This document shows positions 6,947 through 10,589 of a DNA stretch of 10,589 nt, in pieces. This DNA comes from an uncultured Lachnospiraceae bacterium. GTDB lineage: Bacteria > Bacillota_A > Clostridia > Lachnospirales > Lachnospiraceae. The notes under the pieces are model-generated. The model did not search any database, was not told where the DNA came from, and was given only the letters and a program-made list of their open reading frames with translations. The stretch covers positions 1 to 10,589 of the forward strand of contig CADAHD010000048.1 in NCBI GenBank assembly GCA_902787595.1. The letters are read 5' to 3'. Positions within the stretch are counted from its first letter, which is position 1. Each line of letters begins with the position of its first letter. The position numbers and the translations under genes are program-made.

Positions 6947-8788
6947 TTACTCTACCGTCACCGACTTGGCAAGGTTTCTGGGCTTATCTATATCGCAGCC
7001 CTTGCCAAGCGCCACATAGTAAGCAAAAAGCTGCATGGGCACTATTGCCAGGCTGTTTGCCATCCAGCGGTTGGTCGTCGGAATGTGGATCACATAATCG
7101 GCCGCTTTCTCAATATCCTTATTGCCTTCATTTGTCACTGCCAATACAAAGGCACCACGGCTCTTAACTTCTACCATATTGCTTATGGTCTTCTGATACA
7201 ATGCTTCCTGCGTGGCAAGCGCAGTGACCAGCGTTCCCTCTTCAATAAGAGAGATGGTGCCGTGCTTAAGCTCACCGGCAGCATACGCCTCCGAATGCAC
7301 ATAGGATATCTCCTTAAGCTTGAGCGCGCTCTCAAGGGCGGTAGCGTAATCCGCGCCGCGTCCTATATAGAATACATCTTTTGCGCCTATATAGCGGTTT
7401 GCAAAACGCTGTATCCTTTTCCTGCTCTCCAGCAGAAGCTCCACCTGATCCGGCAGGCGCTGTATATCTTCAAGCAGGGTCTTAAAATACTCGTCGCTGA
7501 CAGTCCCTCGTACCCGTGCGAACTTCATGGCCAGCAGATACAGCGCTATCAGCTGCGCGCTGTAAGCCTTGGTAGTAGCCACGGCGATCTCAGGACCGGC
7601 CCAGGTATACAATACCTTATCTGCTTCACGCGCGATGGCGCTGCCCACCACATTGACTATGCCCAGTACCGGAAAGCCCTTATTCTGCGCCAGATGCAGA
7701 GCTTCCTTTGTATCCGCCGTCTCACCCGACTGACTGATGACTATCACCAGCGCTCCTTCTTCTATTATGGGATCGCGGTAGCGGAATTCCGAAGCCAGGT
7801 CCACCTCTACAGGTATGCGCGCCAGCCCTTCTATCACATGCTTTCCGCTCATTCCCGCATGATAAGCGGATCCGCAGGCCACGATATGTATCTTCCTTAT
7901 GGCCTTTATCTCCTCATCGCTCATCTTAAGCTCGTCAATAACTATATCGTTATTTTTGATGCGCGGGTTGTTCTGTGGTATGAGCGTCTCCCTTATAGCT
8001 TTGGGCTGTTCGTACATCTCCTTAAGCATGAAATGCTCATAGCCGCCCTTTTCTGCCGCATTTGTATCCCAGTCGATCTGTGTGGGCTGTTTCTCAAGTT
8101 CTTCCTCATCTATGGAATAGAAGTGCAGCTCATCTGCTCTGAGGCAGGCTATCTCCTGGTTTTCCACATAATACACGGTACGCGTATGCTTAAGCATAGC
8201 CGGAACATCGGATGCGATAAAGCAGCCTTCTTCGTTGCGGCCCACTACCAGCGGAGAATCCTTTCGTACCGCATAGATCTCATCGGGATGATCCGCAAAT
8301 ATGATGCCCAGCGCATAAGAGCCTTCCACTCTGTGCATCACCCTGGTGATGGTCTCTAAGGGATTGCCCTTATAGTAACGGTCCAGCATGTGGGCCAGGA
8401 CCTCGGTATCAGTCTCCGAATGGAATTTATATCCCTTTTTGATCAGTTTATCGCGCAGCTGAATGTAGTTTTCAATGATGCCGTTATGCACCACGGCTAT
8501 GGTCTCTGATTCGTTGAAATGCGGATGAGCATTCTCGTTGCTGGGGACGCCGTGAGTAGCCCAGCGCGTGTGCCCTATTCCCGCACGTCCCGGAAGAAGG
8601 CTGCCACCGTGAGTCAGCTCGTCCAGCACCTTGAGTCTTCCTACCGATTTCTCGTATGTGAGTTTTCCGTCTTCATTTATTATGGCCATGCCCGCAGAGT
8701 CATAGCCTCTGTATTCAAGTTTTTCCAGGCCGCCCAGTATGATGGGCGCCGCCTGATTTTTGCCTATATATCCTACTATTCCGCACAT
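6947..8788 (-). CDS. glmS: Glutamine--fructose-6-phosphate aminotransferase (isomerizing)
   Basis: This cytoplasmic enzyme converts fructose-6-phosphate and glutamine to glucosamine-6-phosphate and glutamate, the entry step of UDP-GlcNAc synthesis. At 613 residues it is the usual length. MCGIVGYIG fixes the start, because Cys2 must become the N-terminal nucleophile of the glutaminase domain. HTRWATHG (73-80), HNGIIENY (101-108) and SETDTE (124-129) are further glutaminase signatures. The linker has EHFMLKEMYEQP (251-262). The two SIS sugar-isomerase domains contain CGSAYHAG (305-312), SQSGET (352-357) and SEAYAAGELKHG. The protein ends in the conserved KPRNLAKSVTVE. GGAGG (8805-8801) lies 12 bases before the ATG, longer than usual. 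No glmS ribozyme core is visible upstream. The neighbouring glmM gene encodes the next step of the pathway. No inactivating change is seen. Confidence 0.98.
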   Translation of the reverse strand: MCGIVGYIGKNQAAPIILGGLEKLEYRGYDSAGMAIINEDGKLTYEKSVGRLKVLDELTHGGSLLPGRAGIGHTRWATHGVPSNENAHPHFNESETIAVVHNGIIENYIQLRDKLIKKGYKFHSETDTEVLAHMLDRYYKGNPLETITRVMHRVEGSYALGIIFADHPDEIYAVRKDSPLVVGRNEEGCFIASDVPAMLKHTRTVYYVENQEIACLRADELHFYSIDEEELEKQPTQIDWDTNAAEKGGYEHFMLKEMYEQPKAIRETLIPQNNPRIKNNDIVIDELKMSDEEIKAIRKIHIVACGSAYHAGMSGKHVIEGLARIPVEVDLASEFRYRDPIIEEGALVIVISQSGETADTKEALHLAQNKGFPVLGIVNVVGSAIAREADKVLYTWAGPEIAVATTKAYSAQLIALYLLAMKFARVRGTVSDEYFKTLLEDIQRLPDQVELLLESRKRIQRFANRYIGAKDVFYIGRGADYATALESALKLKEISYVHSEAYAAGELKHGTISLIEEGTLVTALATQEALYQKTISNMVEVKSRGAFVLAVTNEGNKDIEKAADYVIHIPTTNRWMANSLAIVPMQLFAYYVALGKGCDIDKPRNLAKSVTVE

Positions 8789-8821
8789 ATGTTAATGATT
8801 CCTCCGATATCATTGATTTTG

Positions 8822-8835
8822 TTTCTTGCAAGAAA
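8822..8835. repeat. Perfect 14-bp palindrome upstream of glmS
   Basis: TTTCTTGCAAGAAA is its own reverse complement and lies about 35 bases upstream of the glmS start codon, just beyond the Shine-Dalgarno sequence. It could be an operator or a 5' UTR hairpin. No function can be assigned from sequence alone. Confidence 0.6.
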
Positions 8836-8848
8836 TGTACTTCTATCA

Positions 8849-8877
8849 AGATTCTTCGCTTCGCTCAGAATGACAGG
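8849..8877. repeat. Intergenic repeat of the CATTCTGAGCGAAGCGAAGA type
   Basis: On the minus strand this stretch contains CATTCTGAGCGAAGCGAAGA, a sequence I recall as a recurrent intergenic element in many unrelated bacterial genomes. It contains ATTCT/AGAAT inverted arms (8851-8855 and 8867-8871). CGCTCAGAATGAC (8862-8874) recurs exactly at 8934-8946. The copy relation is visible here; the wider distribution is from memory. Confidence 0.6.
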
Positions 8878-8927
8878 GAGCTTCTCTGCTCATTATGGCA
8901 ATGAGCTTCTCTGCTCATTATGGCAAT
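8878..8927. repeat. Two exact tandem 25-bp repeats, each a hairpin
   Basis: Bases 8878-8902 and 8903-8927 are identical, followed by three bases of a third unit. Each unit contributes a GCTCATT/AATGAG stem with loop ATGGC (for example 8888-8894 with 8900-8906), giving two consecutive hairpins in the RNA after the glycosyltransferase stop codon. No T tract follows. Copy number may vary between strains. Confidence 0.85.
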
Positions 8928-8933
8928 GAGATC

Positions 8934-8946
8934 CGCTCAGAATGAC
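8934..8946. repeat. Second copy of a 13-bp repeat, overlapping the 3' end of the glycosyltransferase gene
   Basis: CGCTCAGAATGAC is identical to 8862-8874, so the pair brackets the tandem repeats as direct repeats 72 bases apart. On the minus strand this copy supplies the last codon (Phe) and the TGA stop codon of the glycosyltransferase, suggesting that the element invaded the end of the gene. Confidence 0.65.
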
Positions 8947-9872
8947 GACTTCCAGTAATTTCTGTTCATCGTGAGCTTCATGATAAGCCGCTGCGGAAGC
9001 TTTTTATAAGCCTTCCCCAGTTTGTATCCGGCTAATTTAAATGCGGAGTTTATAATGACTGAGGGTATTTTATTGTACTCATTCTTTTTAAGCAGTGTTC
9101 CCAGCATTCCCCTTATCATGCGTATGCCTTCCGACTGCGAAGATACCCTGTTAAAGAGTTCGGGAAACTGCGCCTGTGACACGCCCAGATCAAAATTGCG
9201 CTTAAGCTGCTGCATGGCAGTATAATGATGGGTATGAAGCACCCTTGCTTCCGCAACATATGCAATGGATGCACCGGAGTCCACCAGTCTGCCTGCGTAG
9301 ACCATGTCTTCATTAAATATCATATGCTTTTCGAATCCGCCCAGCTTATCATAGGTTTTCCGCTCGTAAGCGGCGCAGGCGTTTGAGCAGAAAAATGTTT
9401 TTATGCCCAGCTCATCCATATCAGCTTTGCTCTTTATCCGTGATACCGCGGGATAATTAAAGCGCCTGGAAAACTTTTCGACTATATCAGCCTCTTTTCC
9501 GGCCAGCTGTCTTGCATAAGCCGCAGAAGCCTTTCCCTCAATAAGCGGCGTAATAAGCGACTTAACCAGATGTCTGTCCACAGGCAGGGCATCATCCGTC
9601 ATACAGATAAAATAATCCGCCTTTGACATCGATACAGCCATGCGCCTGGTAGTGCCATGATCAAACTGCTCCTCGCTTATATGTCGCAGCACTATATCAT
9701 CGGTCTCAAAAAATGACATATCCTCCCCAAAGGCCCGTTCAAAATAAGCGCGCCCCGTGTTGATCAGTATTATCCTGTTCACCGGATATGTCTGCTGCCT
9801 TAAGCGGTTTATGATCTTTTTTAATCTCTCACCCGGTTTATATACCGGAATGATCACATCCACAGTCTTCAT
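8937..9872 (-). CDS. Family 2 glycosyltransferase, rhamnosyltransferase-like
   Basis: This 311-residue GT-A fold enzyme probably transfers a nucleotide-activated sugar onto a surface polysaccharide precursor at the cytoplasmic face of the membrane. It opens with the GT2 strand VDVIIPVYKPGERL (4-17). FDHGTTRR (70-77) resembles the FNHGGTR motif of dTDP-rhamnosyltransferases. MTDDALP (91-97) supplies the DXD-like metal site, FFCSNACAAYERK is at 160-172, and the FNEDM acidic motif (187-191) probably holds the catalytic base. HTHHYTAMQQLKRNFDLG (213-230) is typical of this subgroup. No membrane helix is evident; the basic C-terminus may bind membrane. ATG 9872 is preceded by AGGA with six bases of spacing. 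That site abuts a strong terminator for glmM, so expression needs read-through or a promoter hidden in the hairpin. The last codon and stop codon lie in a short repeat. Family is secure; sugar specificity is inferred. Confidence 0.92.
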   Translation of the reverse strand: MKTVDVIIPVYKPGERLKKIINRLRQQTYPVNRIILINTGRAYFERAFGEDMSFFETDDIVLRHISEEQFDHGTTRRMAVSMSKADYFICMTDDALPVDRHLVKSLITPLIEGKASAAYARQLAGKEADIVEKFSRRFNYPAVSRIKSKADMDELGIKTFFCSNACAAYERKTYDKLGGFEKHMIFNEDMVYAGRLVDSGASIAYVAEARVLHTHHYTAMQQLKRNFDLGVSQAQFPELFNRVSSQSEGIRMIRGMLGTLLKKNEYNKIPSVIINSAFKLAGYKLGKAYKKLPQRLIMKLTMNRNYWKSSF

Positions 9873-9882
9873 AAACTATCCT

Positions 9883-9922
9883 AAAAAAAGACTGCCCACT
9901 CCTATCCCGGAATGCGGCAGTC
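9883..9922 (-). terminator. Strong intrinsic terminator after glmM, abutting the glycosyltransferase ribosome binding site
   Basis: On the minus strand, GACTGCC (9922-9916) pairs with GGCAGTC (9896-9890). After one bulged base the stem continues for six more pairs (9914-9909 with 9902-9897, one G-U) around a six-base loop. Seven T residues follow immediately (9889-9883), and the next four bases are the AGGA ribosome binding site of the glycosyltransferase. The glmM stop codon is 13 bases upstream. Confidence 0.9.
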
Positions 9923-9935
9923 CTTCCTGCTTGCT

Positions 9936-10589
9936 TTATTCTGCTATATGTCCCTGCGCGCGTATCACATCTATCACGCTGTCTACATATTTTTCGCAGA
10001 CCTCATCGCTGCCTGCTTCAACCATTACGCGGATAACAGGCTCGGTTCCGCTCTCACGCACCAGTATGCGTCCGTCATCTCCCAGCTCTGCTGCAACTTT
10101 GGAAACAGCCTCCTGAACCTTGGGATCGTTCTGCGCATCGGGCTTGCTCTTTACCCTCACGTTCTTGAGTACCTGAGGATAGAAGACTACAGGCGCTGCC
10201 AGCTCACTCATGGGCTTTTCCTTTGCCAGCATTACTTCCATCATCTTAAGTGAAGTAAGTATGCCGTCTCCGGTGGTAGCGTACTTGGTAAATATGATAT
10301 GGCCGCTCTGCTCGCCGCCGATACGGTGTCCGTTAGTCACCATATTCTCGTATACATATTTATCGCCCACCTTGGTCTTCTCGTATTCGATGCCCACTTT
10401 ATCAAGCGCCTTGTACAGACCGAAATTGCTCATGATGGTGGTTACCACCTTGTTATTCAAAAGCTTTCCGCGCTCCTTCATATACAGACCGTAGATGTAA
10501 AGTATATGATCGCCTGTGATCACATTGCCCTTTTCATCCACGCAGAGGCAGCGGTCCGCATCTCCGTCGTAGGCAAAGCCTACATCCAG
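9936..10589 (-). CDS. glmM: Phosphoglucosamine mutase, C-terminal half (gene continues past the right edge)
   Basis: GlmM interconverts glucosamine-6-phosphate and glucosamine-1-phosphate in the cytoplasm, the step after GlmS on the way to UDP-GlcNAc. The frame is open to base 10589, and 217 residues are visible of a usual length of about 450. The N-terminal half with the phosphoserine catalytic loop is outside the window. Visible signatures are the metal-binding loop in VGFAYDGDADRC, the sugar-recognition motif GGEQSGHIIF, and the phosphate-binding loop RESGTEPVIRVMVEA near the C-terminus. GEQSGH and the proximity of glmS favour GlmM over a phosphomannomutase or phosphoglucomutase. A strong terminator follows the stop codon by 13 bases. 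No truncation or frameshift is seen in the visible part. Confidence 0.95.
   Translation of the reverse strand: MDVGFAYDGDADRCLCVDEKGNVITGDHILYIYGLYMKERGKLLNNKVVTTIMSNFGLYKALDKVGIEYEKTKVGDKYVYENMVTNGHRIGGEQSGHIIFTKYATTGDGILTSLKMMEVMLAKEKPMSELAAPVVFYPQVLKNVRVKSKPDAQNDPKVQEAVSKVAAELGDDGRILVRESGTEPVIRVMVEAGSDEVCEKYVDSVIDVIRAQGHIAE

Larger units (their letters stand above)
8789..8936. other. Intergenic region upstream of glmS, filled with short repeats
   Basis: This 148-base gap between the glycosyltransferase and glmS holds a 14-bp palindrome, an inverted-repeat-containing intergenic element, two tandem 25-bp units and one copy of a 13-bp repeat, with a second copy running over its right edge. 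I see no convincing promoter, no glmS ribozyme core and no small gene. glmS may be transcribed from a weak promoter here or from upstream. Confidence 0.7.

Noticed and set aside
7085..8359. A 424-codon open frame on the + strand
   Set aside because: It is fully antisense to glmS, a certain gene, and its translation shows no recognisable motif; it is a by-product of glmS codon use.
8878..8927. CRISPR-like array
   Set aside because: The 25-bp units are directly adjacent with no spacers and only two copies; no cas gene is present.
8789..8936. glmS ribozyme upstream of glmS
   Set aside because: I looked for the conserved core on the minus strand and found only repeats and a palindrome; a covariance search could still overturn this.

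Overview
The window looks like a chromosomal segment of a Gram-positive anaerobe of the class Clostridia, probably a Lachnospiraceae-type gut or rumen bacterium. This is an inference from protein style: a TIR protein with a membrane segment and beta-propeller, a rhamnosyltransferase-like GT2 enzyme, Clostridia-like GlmS and GlmM, and purine-rich ribosome binding sites. Base composition is moderate and even. I see no rRNA, tRNA, CRISPR array, insertion sequence or phage gene.

Layout, left to right. (1) The 3' part of a SulP-family anion transporter gene on the + strand (1-1550). (2) Convergent with it, three bases away, a two-gene minus-strand operon (6161 down to 1554): a membrane-anchored TIR-domain/beta-propeller protein, then a DHH/DHHA1 phosphoesterase with an unusual duplicated C-terminal module. 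(3) Divergent from the TIR gene, a 193-residue two-helix membrane protein with a coiled-coil tail (6313-6894). The 150-bp divergent intergenic region holds two back-to-back extended -10 promoters. (4) A nested inverted repeat separating that gene from the convergent glmS. (5) A minus-strand block of cell-envelope genes: glmM (partial, right edge), a family 2 glycosyltransferase, and glmS. Short repeats lie between the last two.

How the genes may work together. GlmS makes glucosamine-6-phosphate and GlmM isomerises it to glucosamine-1-phosphate. These are successive steps toward UDP-GlcNAc for peptidoglycan and surface polymers, and the glycosyltransferase between them probably acts on a surface glycan. 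The TIR/DHH pair, perhaps with the divergent coiled-coil membrane protein, is the most intriguing part. It pairs a TIR domain that retains the glutamate used by NAD-cleaving TIRs with a predicted nucleotide phosphodiesterase. It could be a nucleotide-signalling or defence-like module, but that is inference: neither gene has a sequence-proven substrate here.

Regulatory observations: a probable terminator for the TIR-DHH operon lying inside the SulP coding sequence, a terminator abutting the ribosome binding site of the glycosyltransferase gene, a possible leaderless start for the 193-residue protein, and the absence of a recognisable glmS ribozyme upstream of glmS.
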